A DNA stretch of 64,000 nt from Acorus gramineus (lineage: Eukaryota; Streptophyta; Magnoliopsida; Acorales; Acoraceae): positions 12,014,729 through 12,078,728 of the forward strand of contig JAUJYN010000012.1 of assembly GCA_030737835.1 (NCBI GenBank), written 5' to 3'. The notes under the pieces were generated by a model that did not search any database, was not told the origin of the DNA, and saw only the letters and a list, made by a program, of their open reading frames with translations. Numbering within the stretch: position 1 is the first letter of the stretch; each line of letters opens with the position of its first letter. Position numbers and translations under genes: made by a program. Shown here in pieces: positions 34,301 through 46,129 of the stretch.

Positions 34301-36239
34301 TGTGCGCCTTACTCCTAACCAGAACATAATTTTGTGCGACATTCGCCGTGCTTGGAGGCGGCCGATCACCACTGTCCTTGCTCAAGCTGGTTTGCTGGTA
34401 TTTTTTTCTACACTTGTATTAATTTAGTGTGATTTACATACTGAACCAATTAAAATCATTGTCACATGAAGAATACCACCATAACGGAAGAATCTATTTG
34501 CTTTGGTGATGATATGTAACATGATTCACATGGGACAGTTATTTGTTTTGTCTCTGTGCATGTGAGTGGAGTCTTCACTGAAGGCAGTTCTACCTTTGGC
34601 AAGCTTTGTGTCATTGCTCATTAACCTCATTTCCAACCAAACTGTTCTTAAAAAATGGAAAAAATTTATATGTTTCCAACCAATCTGTTCTTAAAAATGG
34701 AAGAAAAAAAGGAAAAGAAAGTACAACTTAAAAGAAAGAGAGGGAGTAAAATAGGTCTCCGAGCACACATGTTGCATGGGTACTACGAAGACATTTTTTT
34801 TTTATATTAAACTCCAGTTCTGGATATGACACATTTTCTTTTCCTTCTGTTTCTTTTGACATTTCTAGAACTATGCAGTTGATTGTCTTCCATGTTTCAT
34901 TTTTTATAGCACCCGAGGTATGTGGATCCACTTAACGTAACTGCAATGGCATGCCCTGCTTTACCCCTATGTCCCCTGGCAATAACTGAAGCAGAACGAG
35001 GTATACCTGACATTCTGAAGCGGGTTCGAGCTGTATTTGAAAAGGTAAACTACATGCAATTCTCTTTCTTTACTGCACTGAAACCTATAGAAACGCTTGT
35101 AGATTGCATTTGAAAAATTCAGTTCACATAACTTCTGAAATCAGAAATCTATCATCTACCTTGTTTGGGATTTTGAATCAAGAATTTCTTAATTTAGGTC
35201 GGTCTTAGCTACAATGAGTCCCTTGTGGTGAGGGTGACAGGATGCCCCAATGGCTGTGCAAGGCCTTACATGGCTGAGCTAGGGCTCGTCGGAGATGGAC
35301 CCAACAGCTATCAGGTACTTCACAAGGCTTTCATTCTTGGCAAAACAAGGAACTAAGATCAATAGAGAATCTAGTAGTTTCTGCTTTCAAGTATAAGAAT
35401 AAATTCAATTGTGATTCCCGGTGTGGCATTTGAATCATAGTTGTTTGGTTGAAAAACCGTATGGAATTTCAGCCAATGACTCTCATTGTCAAAAGAATGG
35501 TTCCTTACTACTGTCATCTGAGATTCTTTCTCTGTCAAATAGATATGGCTTGGAGGAACGCCCAACCAGACTTCATTAGCAAATTGCTTCATGAATAGAA
35601 TTAAGGTCCAAGACCTGGAGAAGGTGTTTGAGCCGTTGTTTTACTATTGGAAGCACAAACGCCAAACAAAGGAATCATTCGGCCACTTCACCAACCGTAT
35701 GGTAAGTTCCAGAATTATAAAAGCTGATTAAGACTATCTTGGCCTCGTTTGGAAACGATTTTCAAAAACAGCTTATGCTCTAAATTGATTAAAATAACCT
35801 ATTCTAGAAAGCAACTCTCAACCAGCTTTTCATAAAAGAAGTTTTGTTGGTAATCAACACACGAAAACTAAAATTTGAAACCAAAAGTTGAAGTTCAAAA
35901 ATACACTTTTGGAACCAATTATCCAATAATTGGATTTGCAAAAGCAAAATCCATTCGACAATTGGTTCCAAACAGGGTAGGTAAAATCGCCTTAGGAAAA
36001 GAAGAAACCAATGCAACTTTGCTGCATCACAGGGTTTTGAGAAAATGCAAGAGCTAGTTGAGAAGTGGGAAGGTCCACCAGAGGTGCCATCGCGATACAA
36101 TCTTAAGCTCTTCACTGACAAGCAGACTTATGAAGCCATGGATGGCCTTGCAAAATTGCAGAACAAGAGCGCTCACCAGCTCGCCATGGAAGTAATACGT
36201 AATTACGTTGCTTCGCAACAGAATGGCAAAGGCGAATGA
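31374..36239 (+). CDS. SIR: Sulfite reductase [ferredoxin], chloroplastic
   Basis: Reduces sulfite to sulfide with six electrons from ferredoxin, in the plastid sulfur-assimilation pathway. Eight exons join in frame: 31374-31550, 32773-33558, 33662-33958, 34200-34397, 34910-35044, 35198-35314, 35543-35701 and 36033-36239 (691 aa). Exon 1 encodes the transit peptide region (about 59 residues, Ser/Ala/Thr/Arg-rich) and joins as [22 protein letters not shown], the usual plant junction. The two ferredoxin-like halves and the sirohaem/4Fe-4S ligands are visible: [11 protein letters not shown] (C501, C507) and [10 protein letters not shown] (C547, C551). [13 protein letters not shown] and [13 protein letters not shown] are also family landmarks. 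The C terminus carries the extension ending [13 protein letters not shown] found in several plant enzymes, some of which also bind plastid nucleoid DNA. All family residues I can check are intact. Confidence 0.97.
32101..32433 (-). other. Unassigned antisense open frame in SIR intron 1
   Basis: A 110-codon frame with ATG, antisense to SIR and wholly within its first intron. The composition is protein-like, including [20 protein letters not shown] and [18 protein letters not shown], which is unusual for AT-rich intron DNA. I do not recognise the family. It may be a fragment of a host or organellar gene, or a chance frame. Confidence 0.3.
35741..35978 (+). mobile_element. hAT-like MITE in the last SIR intron
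   Basis: Left end GGCCTCGTTTGGAAACGATT; right end, inverted, CCCTGTTTGGAACCAATTGT. The interior is AT-rich and partly self-complementary (GGAACCAATTATCC near 35912, GACAATTGGTTCC near 35957). The element stops about 55 nt before the exon 8 acceptor. No certain duplication. Confidence 0.6.
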
Positions 36240-36700
36240 GAGGATTAATCAGCCTGTCTTTCGGCTGTTACTGTAAGTTAACAGCTCCAAACATTTAGAG
36301 ATTTTGGGTTTGCTGTTTATCTATATACCTGAATAATCAAAGAAGGGTGACTTAGAAATCGCAACCTGTCTAATCACGTGGCTTGAATTGAAGAGGAGTT
36401 GTGAAGTCTTAGTGTATGTATGTGTTGTTCATTTTGTTTGATTTCATCAGATTTTGTTTTTGACAGCATGCTAGAATATTATTCACTTTGTAAGATGGTG
36501 CAGGAAATCATGAAAACCTTGCACTGATCATTTTGTAATCTGTACCCATCAACCTCACTAGGTTTTTTTTTTTTTTTTTTTGGGGGGGGGGGGGGGGGTG
36601 TGCGATGAGAGACCTTTTCAATGTACCCTGAATAACTACTATTTTTGTGTGTAACCTTCAATAGCCATCATAAAAAATAAATATTTTGATGTTGGTTGAT
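36240..36700 (+). other. SIR 3' UTR and a T19-G17 tract
   Basis: The region after the TGA at 36237-36239 is T-rich with TTTGTAATC words near 36530. At 36563-36598 there are 19 T then 17 G, a striking homopolymer pair that may lie in the distal 3' UTR or just past the poly(A) site. Its exact length is doubtful in any assembly. Confidence 0.5.
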
Positions 36701-36792
36701 ACCCAGTTGAGTTCTCTAATTTAGTGTGAACACTCACTTTAGGCATATGATTTTCTCTTTGGTTATTACAATGTTAATATTTTAAATTAATG

Positions 36793-36976
36793 ATTTATGA
36801 GGGTTGATAGCATTGGTTACATAACAAGGTCAAAGTTTATGAAAGACTTTGATGCAAGAGGTTGAGGAGGATATGAAAGATATATATCATTTATGAGGGT
36901 TGATAGCATTGGTTACATAAGAAGGTCAAAGTTTATGAAGACTTTGATGCAAGTGGTTGAGGAGGATATGAAAGAT
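36793..36976. repeat. Two-copy tandem duplication, 96-bp period
   Basis: Each unit begins ATTTATGAGGGTTGATAGC (36793 and 36889) and runs through CATTGGTTACATAA, GGTCAAAGTTTATGA and GAGGAGGATATGAAAGAT. The copies differ at few positions, including a 1-nt length change and two substitutions, so the duplication is fairly recent. Non-coding. Confidence 0.85.
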
Positions 36977-36979
36977 GAC

Positions 36980-38340
36980 AAACTTACAATGAGATTGAAC
37001 TTTCTTTTGAGCTAAATATCCCAAGGAATCCATCTAACATATCTAATCCATCTCATCCAACAAGAAAATCAGTTGATGCCTTTAGTCTTTAATAAAGCAG
37101 GGAATGTAAGCTCAGAGCACCTACTTATGCGACATTGCTTTTCATTAACCAATATATTGTCATAGTTAAAGTTTTACATCATAACCATCCAATTATTATG
37201 AAGCTATCCATCATGATAAACATCATCAGTATAGATAGCTTGTCCAAAGCACTTGGCATCAGCTAAAATCAATGTATGATTTGAAAAATAAAAATTCCCC
37301 ACTTCATTAGTCTGACTGAAACACAATCTAAATGAACTATAATCAGTCTAACTGTACAAAAGTGGTTTGAGTATAGGAATGACCACTCTATGTTCTAAAA
37401 AATGTCATGAGGTTAGGATTGCATTTAATCTCTCTCCTCCCAGTATCCTCCTATGTGCATTCTATACTATTAGCCCGAGAATTGTATCATTGCTACAAAC
37501 AATGGCTGCCAATGTTCCAAGATTTATATCTTGAAATAATATAAAATGATGGTCCTTGTTTTGTGGCCTTAGATTTCAGGACATTAGGGTTCTCTAATTT
37601 AATTTATCAACTACTGTACCTTTAGCCTGGAACTCAGGTATGATCAATATATATTCATTGGTCTCAGTTCATGACATATAAAAAGAAATTGTGAAATGAT
37701 AACATACTTATGGTCTTTGACATTCTAGTTGTATTTCATTGAGGGTGGTGTTATGCACATTCCTTGTTTGAAGTCAAAAACATGTTATTTTTCATTTTTT
37801 TCAGTAAACGGGTTCATACAAAAACAGTTATATTTATGAAAGTGCATGCTTCGTATACACATTGGGAGCACTTGGGGTTGCATGTAGGACTGTTCCTCTC
37901 AGTATCTGTTTATGATTTAATGGTCATGCAAAATTAAAGCAGAGCACTTCATTTCTGCTTGTGCTGAAACTATGATGAAAATGCCAAAATAAATTCATTG
38001 AATAAGGCCAAAGATGTGAAGCACATGACCTTAATTGTTCTTTAGACATGCAGATTAGTTTGCTGCAGTGGAAAGTGATCTAGATTAAGGGTGCGTTTAG
38101 AAACACAGTTTGAAAAATAGTTTTTGGCTTTTAGATGCTTCATGCGCACCTTTTGAGGGTGTAATGATGATGGTTGTTTTATAAAACACAGATTTCGAGG
38201 CACTGTGTCGTCAAGTAATTATGATGCATTTAAACTGGTCTGTTTGATAACATTTTTTAGCTTTAGCTTATAAAAAAGTTAAAAGCTTAAATTTTTTTGG
38301 GTGCCAAGTGTGTTTTGGAACACTGTTTTATTCCTAAAAA
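36980..38340. other. Intergenic, no gene recognised
   Basis: Moderately AT-rich, with no protein-like frame. A region near 38090-38330 (GGGTGCGTTTAGAAACACAG; later TTGATAACATTTTTTAGC) has the look of MITE ends, but the arms cannot be paired convincingly. Confidence 0.4.
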
Positions 38341-38344
38341 GCAT

Positions 38345-38680
38345 AATTTTTTTGGATAATGTTACGTATAGTTTTTTTTTCAGCCTTAATTCTAGTCTAC
38401 AAGTGTTTTGAATGTTTTAAAAATAATGCACCTCATCTAATGAGGTACATGTTTTTATAAAAAATGAAGCATATACTTTAATGAATTGTATTGATGCATT
38501 TATAGAAAATATCACCTCATCTAATGAGGTACATGTTTTTATAAAAAATGAAGCATATACTTTAATGAATTGTATTGATGCATTTATAGAAAATATAAAA
38601 AATTTATATTAAAACATATATCTCGTTAATGTGAGTATATGCTTTGTTGATTTTTCATCAATAACACATTTTTTTTTTTT
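38345..38680. mobile_element. Dispersed element, family D, copy 2
   Basis: Same word order as 12.98-13.26 kb (AATGTTACGTATAG, CACCTCATCTAATGAGG, AAAAAATGAAGCATATAC, ATTTATAGAAAATAT, CGTTAATGTGAG, TTTTTCATC). It contains a perfect internal 84-bp tandem duplication absent from copy 1. Confidence 0.6.
38429..38596. repeat. Perfect 84-bp tandem duplication
   Basis: 38429-38512 and 38513-38596 read as identical units beginning CACCTCATCTAATGAGGTAC. Since the copies look identical, the duplication is recent relative to the element that holds it, or is a sequencing/assembly artefact. Confidence 0.88.
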
Positions 38681-39098
38681 TTTGGAAGGATGCTTTGAAA
38701 TGACAAAAATAATAAATATCTATGTTACTCCGAAGTTCAAGTTATATAAGTTATCTTTTGTTGGACCATTGCGAACTTATTAGTTAGGACCACTTTATAC
38801 GAGTAAAGCATGGACGACTGTTTGCTAAGTTACTAGTAAAGCATAGACAACTTCTTAATTAGGACCACTATTATTATACTGAGTAATGAAAAGACAATAG
38901 ATACATTTGGATGCCAGATAGTCATTTAACATGTCTTCTCTAAAGTTATATGTGGCCTAGAATAACAATAATTACTTATTGGATGGAGGGGATGATGAGG
39001 AGAGGTCACATTCTGCATGCATGAGTGAGCATGTTCATGAAGGTCTGAGGGTCAGGACAGGTGTTTGAGTGAACAAGCCTATGCATTGATATAACAAA

Positions 39099-39637
39099 GG
39101 GAAGAATCCATACAGCCCCCTCAAATCTGATTGAAATCCATATAACCCCCTATCTTTTCTTAAAATTCATATATATCCCTGAAAACATCTAGTAAATCTA
39201 AATAACCCCCTGAATAAAATTTCTGTTGACAGATGATGAATATTTAGTGAATATCTTGTTTGATTAACCCTGATTGAAAACACAATATAATAAAAAAATC
39301 CTATAATGTGTTTAAAATGTGAAAAATCCTATAAAAATGATAATTTTACTCTTTATGGATATATTATAAAACCCTATCAAGAGGGGTAAAATAATCATTT
39401 GCAAAAGATTTTTCGCATTTTTAACACATTATAAGATTTTTTTTGGTATACCGTGTTTTCTATCAGAGTTAATCAAACATAATATCCACAAAATATTCAT
39501 CATCTGTAATCATAAATTTTATTTAGGGGGTTATTTGGATTTACTAGGTATTTTGAGGGGGTTATATGGATTTTAAGAAAAGTCAGGGGGTTATATAGAT
39601 TTTAATCAGTTTACAAGGGGTTATATGGATTTTTTCC
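39099..39637. mobile_element. Foldback element, family C, well-preserved, Mutator-like
   Basis: 539 bp, self-complementary nearly throughout. The left end GGGAAGAATCCATACAGCCC pairs with the right end (inverted) GGAAAAAATCCATATAACCC. A perfect 9-bp duplication TATAACAAA flanks it (39090-39098 and 39638-39646), which is typical of Mutator superfamily insertions. The arms repeat CCCC/GGGG blocks every 40-60 bp. No coding capacity. Relatives lie at 8.04 and 45.11 kb. Confidence 0.85.
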
Positions 39638-39978
39638 TATAACAAAAGATTAGTGGGGGAAGGTCTTTCATCTTTTCTTCCATTTATTTAGTGTTTTCAT
39701 TGTTAGGGTTATAAGAGGGATTATTTAATCTTGTTTGCAAAGACCATCTTATAGAAACGATCAACTATTCTGATTACACCCACACACACAAAAAAAAAAA
39801 AAAAACACTATTCTGATTATTTATTAATTTAAACAAATAATGACATGTGCATCTCATGTTCGAAAATTACATACTTATTTTTAGAGAAATAATAGTAGTA
39901 TGATTATTTATAAAAGTGTTTACTTCCACCTCGCCTGTGATTCACCCCACCCAAATAAAATTTAAGGGTGGGGTTGCA

Positions 39979-39992
39979 CCCCCCCCCCCCCC
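39979..39992. repeat. C14 homopolymer tract
   Basis: Fourteen C followed by a short CT run (TCTCTCTATCTC). Simple repeat between the family C element and unannotated intergenic DNA. Confidence 0.75.
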
Positions 39993-39994
39993 TC

Positions 39995-41340
39995 TCTCTA
40001 TCTCTTTTTCTCTCATGTCATTTACCCCACCCAAAAAAATGTACATGGTATAAGTTTTTTATCAAAGGTAAGCACTTGGCAAATGTATACAGTATGAGTT
40101 TCTTATCAAAGGTAAGCACTTAGCATGGTTGCATTGAATATTTGACTCCATCAAATTTGTGGTCTTTTTTTTTTTGTTAAAAAAAACACATTTGTGGTTT
40201 GCTAAATAGAGACAATATAATCATATGCTTTTATAAAGGCATCAGCTGGCAAATATCATTGTAATCTCGTGCACCCCAATCACCACTCTCTTCTCTGTGA
40301 AGCATATTGAACTGTTCACTTTTTTTTTTCAGACATGAAACATAGTGATGAAGCTTCATTCATGTTTGATTATTTCATGCAACTCAAAAAAGTTGTTTGA
40401 GCTTTCTCCAACAGTTCTTTTTTGTCTAATAAGTAGTATTCATTAGTCTATCCATCCATCCAAACAGTCTTACACATCCTTTATATGCCTTTGAGTGAAA
40501 CCTATCTGCCTGTGATTTATGTCATACCAATTTGTTGGACCACTTTTTTATGGGATAAATTTACAACTCAGACAGACTTATATCATGGAAGTTGCATGAA
40601 TATTTTTAAAAGATTAATTAATGATCTCTTTTCTGCAAATTGATGTATTATGAAGAATGATAATTTTGTATTATGAGTTTTATCAAATATTTGCCAAAAA
40701 AACAAGTAGGCATACAATTCTCTTGATGCCAACTACATCTAACTAATTTCTTTTAATCATCACACCATTCTATTAAAAAAAAAAAGTGGTTAATAAATGG
40801 TGTGCATAAAATTTTAAATATCCGCATAAACATGTCTTAAAAAATCATGCAAATTAAACAAATTCATTGTATAATCCTCTCAAAACCATTAATGTGACAA
40901 GCAATCTATTCATATTATCTAAAGTTCGGACTAATAATAAAAAGACAAGTCATCCTATGATTTTTTTCTCCTCGTTATTATAGTCATAATTTTTTTTTCA
41001 TGTTATTTATGGTCAACCCATGTGGATATTGAATCCAATTTCAAGCAGATTGTAGACCTAAGTTATTTGTAAATGGGTCCTCACCATGTTTCACATATTT
41101 GAATAATTCAAAATGCTGAGTAAGACACCACTTCAATATGTCAAATGTGCTGAAAGTGGTGGTGCACCTAAATTGATCTTATCTGGCTTCTAAAAGAAAA
41201 ATACAAATTAATTGGACTGTAACCCTAACACTAAATTAGGTCAACAAGATGTCAACTGTGTTTGTTTGGTTAAGATGTGCCCATACTTTGATTGAATGCC
41301 CCAAAATTGTAACTTATTGTGTGACGATTGTTTTTTTTAG
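39995..41340. other. Intergenic, no gene recognised
   Basis: AT-rich. A short local duplication, TATCAAAGGTAAGCACTT, occurs at about 40059 and 40105. No protein-like frame, RNA gene or clear element end seen. Confidence 0.45.
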
Positions 41341-41344
41341 TTCT

Positions 41345-41700
41345 CTTTAAGCCCTGTTTGATTTGAGAATATGATTTGAAATAAGTGAGAATTAGTCATA
41401 GTAACCTCAAAATAGGTGTTTGAAAGGCTAAAATAAATGAGAATCTATATGTCAGAGTTAACTAGTATAAAGTGGTAGAATTAAAATATTTCACGTTATT
41501 CAACCAAAAAAAATATATGGATCCACTGTCAAATCAAGTGTCATCATTTTTTCATTTTTTATAAATCTTTATTCACACCTTATTCACATTTTATCCGAAT
41601 AACAAAAACTTTAGTATTATGTTTTCTAAAAAAAATAATTCAAAACACAACCAAACAAAAAATCACTTTATTCTTATTTATATTAAAATAATCATAAATC
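41345..41700 (+). mobile_element. Dispersed AT-rich element, family B, copy 3
   Basis: Begins near CCCTGTTTGATTTGAG and contains AACTAGTATAAAGTGG, TATTCAACC, GGATCCACTGTCAAATCAAG, TCATCATTTTTTCATTTT, ATTTTATCCGAATAAC and AAAAATCACTTTATTCTT in the same order as copies 2 and 4. About 350 bp, no duplication identified. Confidence 0.6.
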
Positions 41701-41704
41701 TCAT

Positions 41705-42880
41705 AATAACTTAATATTAGATTACAACTTATTTTCTTCAATGAACTATGAATAAACTCAAAATTTTCATGTTTACAACTTACTTGCTTATTAAATGGAA
41801 AATATAGCATGTTTCCTCATAATGGTATAGTTTGGAGGGATTTGTTGTTCAAAAAAAAAATTTTAAAGGAAATTTAGGGGGGGGGACCAGGCTTCATGTG
41901 GCCTGGTCTAACCACATGCCCAATGAATACAATTATAAAAACACATCCTACACAAAGTGGAGTTTTGATTTTATTCAAAGATTCCATCACAAAAAGGCCT
42001 TTTTGACTACGGTTGTTGAATTCTAATTAAGTCTTGAATCAATCCTAGTTAATCCTCTCCTTCTCACAGACAACATTTTTTTAGAGTTGTTACACGTAGT
42101 CCGCGTGGATAGTCCTACGGATGGTCTATATATCTCGATGACCATGTAGCAAGATATATATTTTATAAATTTTTTTATGTTTTTCATTTAATAAATAATA
42201 TATCATTAATCATATACGTTTTTTTATAAAAAATATATGCTTCATTAGATAATGTTGTTAAATGTGTTAAATTATATATCAGCTTGTTATGATATTAGTT
42301 TGTTAGTGCATTACACGTATAACATTATCTTGTACTATTATATAAAATGTTTTAGTCCCTCTCCAATAGAACAAGAGTTTTAGAATTTTATTATTATTTT
42401 CTCACCTTTATTGTTTATTACTTTTTTATAAATAAAAAAAAGTGTGTGACTGTCGCGTATACTGCCCCTAACATTTTAATTTTTATTATTTATTTATCAA
42501 TTTATTTATTTATTTATTTGCATTGATTGATTGGTAGAGGACCACAACTCACAAAGTCACAACTAAGGATCTATAAATAACTGTGGAATCTTTTCTCTGT
42601 CAGCTGTTCACTATGTCAGTTTTAAACATTTTCTCGTGCAAAAAATATTAACAAAATGGGTTTAGAAAAAGAAACTATTAGCCAATGTCATTTGTGTGGT
42701 ATCTTCTGTGATCTTTATAACATGATTTGAATTTTCTAAAAACATATATTTATCTTATAAATTACATACATTTATAATAAATAAAATATATATTATAATG
42801 ATTTAAATACATATATTTTATAATTTTTAATCTAAGCAAAAATGGTTTAACCTTGTATATATTTGATCAAGGGATGATGG
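41705..42880. other. Intergenic with AT-rich repeat fragments
   Basis: No gene recognised. 42083-42340 shows GTTACACGTAGTCCGCGTGG on the left and TTACACGTATAACATTATC on the right with AT-rich DNA between, possibly an eroded inverted-repeat element. TTTATTTATTTATTTATT near 42500 is a simple repeat. Confidence 0.4.
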
Positions 42881-42884
42881 GTGA

Positions 42885-43250
42885 TCAGGTGAAACCAAGT
42901 GTTCCCAAAGCAGGGGTAGTTTGGGAAAGAAGTAAATCATTGAGGGCGTTGGTCTTCGGTCGTCTCACGGACCGCATCTGGTCAACCTGTTCACACAGCG
43001 GATTTGGCTGACCATTTCTTTTGTGACGTAAATACCCTTTGACTTTCCATTTATGCCATCCGTACCCCCCGCCGCCCCAAAAATGTTCTTAAGGGGCACT
43101 CTCGTAAAATGACACGTCATGCGGTAGTTCCGTAAATAGGTTGAAAGATAAGGGTAATGAAAGCAGATTTGGGATCCCATTTGGTCTGGCTTCGAGAAGG
43201 AAATGCCACGTCATCACGTCTAGGTAAATTCCCCTGATTCACAGGTTATT
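42885..43250. promoter_or_regulatory. GC-richer island with several ACGT cores
   Basis: ACGT words at about 43025 (GTGACGTAA), 43111 (GACACGTCATG), 43207 (GCCACGTCATC) and 43217 (ATCACGTC) within a patch that is clearly less AT-rich than its flanks. Such words bind bZIP factors. The nearest gene start downstream is the CDPK, 3.4 kb away, so function is speculative. Confidence 0.3.
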
Positions 43251-43324
43251 TACAAGATTACCATATTTGCGTATAATTAAGGCTGCCGTTTTTATAGATG
43301 AACGGTTGGTCTCTTTTTATTAAT

Positions 43325-43640
43325 GGCATGTTTGAATGGAATAAGGGTATTAATACTGTTTGGATAGTTGGAATAAATGAGAATTTGTATGTCAGAATAA
43401 AGTGATATATGAATTCTAATCATCTCATGAAATTAAATTATTTAATCCAAAAAAATATGTGAGCAACTATCAAATTAATTGACATCACCTTTTATAAATC
43501 AACTGTCATCATTTTTTATCTTTTATAAATAATTGTTAACAGTTTATTCATATTTTATCCAAACAATAAAAAGTTTATTATTATGTTTCTCAATTAAAAT
43601 AAATCACAACACAACTAAATAAAAAATCAATTTATTCTTA
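43325..43640 (+). mobile_element. Dispersed AT-rich element, family B, copy 4
   Basis: GGCATGTTTGAATGGAATAA at the left, then AGAATAAAGTGATATATG, AATCCAAAAAAATATGTGAG, CTGTCATCATTTTTTATC, TTTATCCAAACAATAAAAAG and AAAAAATCAATTTATTCTT: the same order as copies 2 and 3. No coding capacity. Confidence 0.6.
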
Positions 43641-43644
43641 ACTA

Positions 43645-45105
43645 ACTTTTGAAAATAAATTTTTAGATGTTTTAAAATGTTTTGCATAAGTAAAATATCC
43701 AAAAGCTGTTTAAACTAAACAAATTCTAATAATTTTTTTAAATGTAAATATTTTTGTTAATGTTTCCCTGAAAAGCTTTTGATGCTGCCACATAGATTTT
43801 TTTAAAAAAATTTTAAGAGTACAAGACTTCAATGTGTCAATCAAATGTTGTCATGTATTGTTCTAAGATTATAAAAATAAAACCTAAAAATAGAAAAATA
43901 AATGCAATTTAGGTTGATGCTTAGAGTGTTTTTGATAGGACCTTCTCTTGTCTGAAAAAAAAAAAAATAACAAGTTGATGTCAACATAACAAGCATTATA
44001 TTTACTGTGCTTAAGTTTGTGATAATAGTGAATTAGGTGGGGAGGTTCCCACCCAATTAAAGGTAGATTGGATAAATGAAATAATACAACCTTTTCCAAA
44101 CTCAAGGGGAATTGGAAAATAGGTATTTGTCCCTATATATGCAATAAAACTTGATTTTGAAGCCAATCTTGTTCTATATGGATTGTGCTTTTAGAATTTG
44201 TGTCTGGTTTGGTTTGGAATTCTTTTCCAGTCACTTCATAACAACCTTTCAGGAACGTGGGGAATGACTAATTGTCATGAGTATGATAGATTTGTTTGAT
44301 TTTTTACCAAACAAATGAGTGAGAGATGGAGTTGGACTTAATAAATAAATAATGACCACCAATTCCACAAAGTTGCCTCCCAAAGACTAGGTCCACAAGG
44401 GACTAAAATTTGTTAGCTCTTATGATTGAAAATAAAAATAACTTTGAATTCATATATCAAATGACAAAATTAAATTTTGAATATATAGACTAAGGAGGCC
44501 ACTAGTGAATATGTGATGCATTTTTTCCACAAGAGAAGACTAACATTGTTGCCATATATTATTCTCCATTTTCATGTTAGTTAGAGATCAGAAAGTTCCA
44601 ATACATGGCAACCCCTAATTTTGTTTTTTAAAAAACTAAGATATTTTAATTTTTCTAAGAATAATATATCTTATCTTGTAAGATATATGCTTTTATAAAA
44701 GATAAAGTATATATTTTAAAAAATTATAAATACTTATTTATAGAAAATGTAAATTTTTTTTAACAAAATATATTTTGTTAATATTTGTAATTGTATATGT
44801 GACTAACGAGATATATATAATAAAATAATGTTCAAAAAAAGGGTGTAATAACACTCTTTTATTTATTTTTATAGTATATACTTCAGGCAATATAACATAT
44901 ATTTTTATAAACGTCAAAATATATGCTATAATTATATTAATTATCTAAACTTCTAATATTAGAGTTTTTCGGTAAAAAAATAATAATTACTCGATGGATC
45001 ATTTCTACACTCTCAACACAATATATTAGAATATCATATATACTAGATTAAAAATATAGATGTTCAATTTATTTGAATACATATTTTAATAAAATATATA
45101 TTTTA
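43645..45105. other. Intergenic, no gene recognised
   Basis: Very AT-rich. Repeat-like words at 44680-44830 (TTGTAAGATATATGC, TTTGTTAATATTTGTAATTG) resemble family D fragments. No coding content. Confidence 0.4.
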
Positions 45106-45112
45106 TGGGAAA

Positions 45113-45495
45113 AATTCATATGACCCCTGGAAACTTCCCGAAATCCAAATAATGATTTGATTTTTTCTGAAGTCCATATGACCCTTTGAAAACACTTAAG
45201 TAAATTCAAATCGTCCCCTAAATTAAACTTTTATTGACATACGAGAAATATCTACGGATATTCCGTTTGATTAATCTTGGTTGAAAATATAGTATATTAA
45301 AACCCTCTATAATGTGTTAAAAATGTAAAAAATCATCGGTATTGCACATTTTTAACATATTATAGGAGATTTTTGATATGCTGTGTTTTCAACATGGTTA
45401 ACTAAACTGAATATATCTCATATGTCGACTAAAATTTAGCTTACTAGATTATTTAAATTTATATATATATTTTTAAGATGTTATATAAATTTCAT
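45113..45495. mobile_element. Foldback element, family C, third copy
   Basis: The left end GGGAAAAATTCATATGACCCC (split across two words) matches the left end at 39.1 kb. The middle has GATTAATCTTGGTTGAAAA and an inverted partner near 45390, with AATGTGTTAAAAATGTAAAA at the hinge. The right arm is more diverged and shorter. No certain duplication. Confidence 0.6.
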
Positions 45496-46129
45496 AATAT
45501 ATCTCCTATGTCAACTCTGGAATTTGGAGATAAATAAGGGACATTTTGAACTGCAAACAACCCTCACCCAAAATTTCATCCAAAAAGAAGGGCAATCATG
45601 GCAATTATGTCAAACCTGAAAGAGAGGAGAACCAGGGTTTGAAATTTGTTATGGTGTTATCAGACCTTTTCTTTCATTGGACCAAAATCTTCATACATAT
45701 TTTTAGAATTATAAAAAATATGATTGAATTTTTTAATTATTAATATCATTTTTAAAAAAAAATTAAAAATAAAAATGTCTATAAAAATTACCTTTAAAAG
45801 GAAATGTGATTTTTGATAATCAAATCACCCTCTTAAATACATTACAATCTTAAAGTGGAGATTATAAAAACCAAAAAACTTATATTTTATAGGATGTTGT
45901 TAGATAATAGGCACTGTTTTTTACGATCTTAAACACAATCTAATCTATCTCTTTTTTAAATAAAATGTATATTTTGTTAAATTTTTTTTATATTTATTAA
46001 TAACGAATGATATATATTTTTTATATATAATGACTTTTGTGAAATTGTATTTAAGATTCTTTCTAATATTATTTTTTTATCATTAAATTAGTTAATTATT
46101 TTTTAGAGGGAGTCAGAATGGGAAAGGAA

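Noticed and set aside
38429-38596. CRISPR-like or satellite array
   Set aside because: Only two adjacent units and no spacers; it is a simple tandem duplication inside a small element.
42965-43180. 71-codon antisense open frame in the ACGT-rich patch
   Set aside because: No family resemblance and no plausible promoter or splice context.
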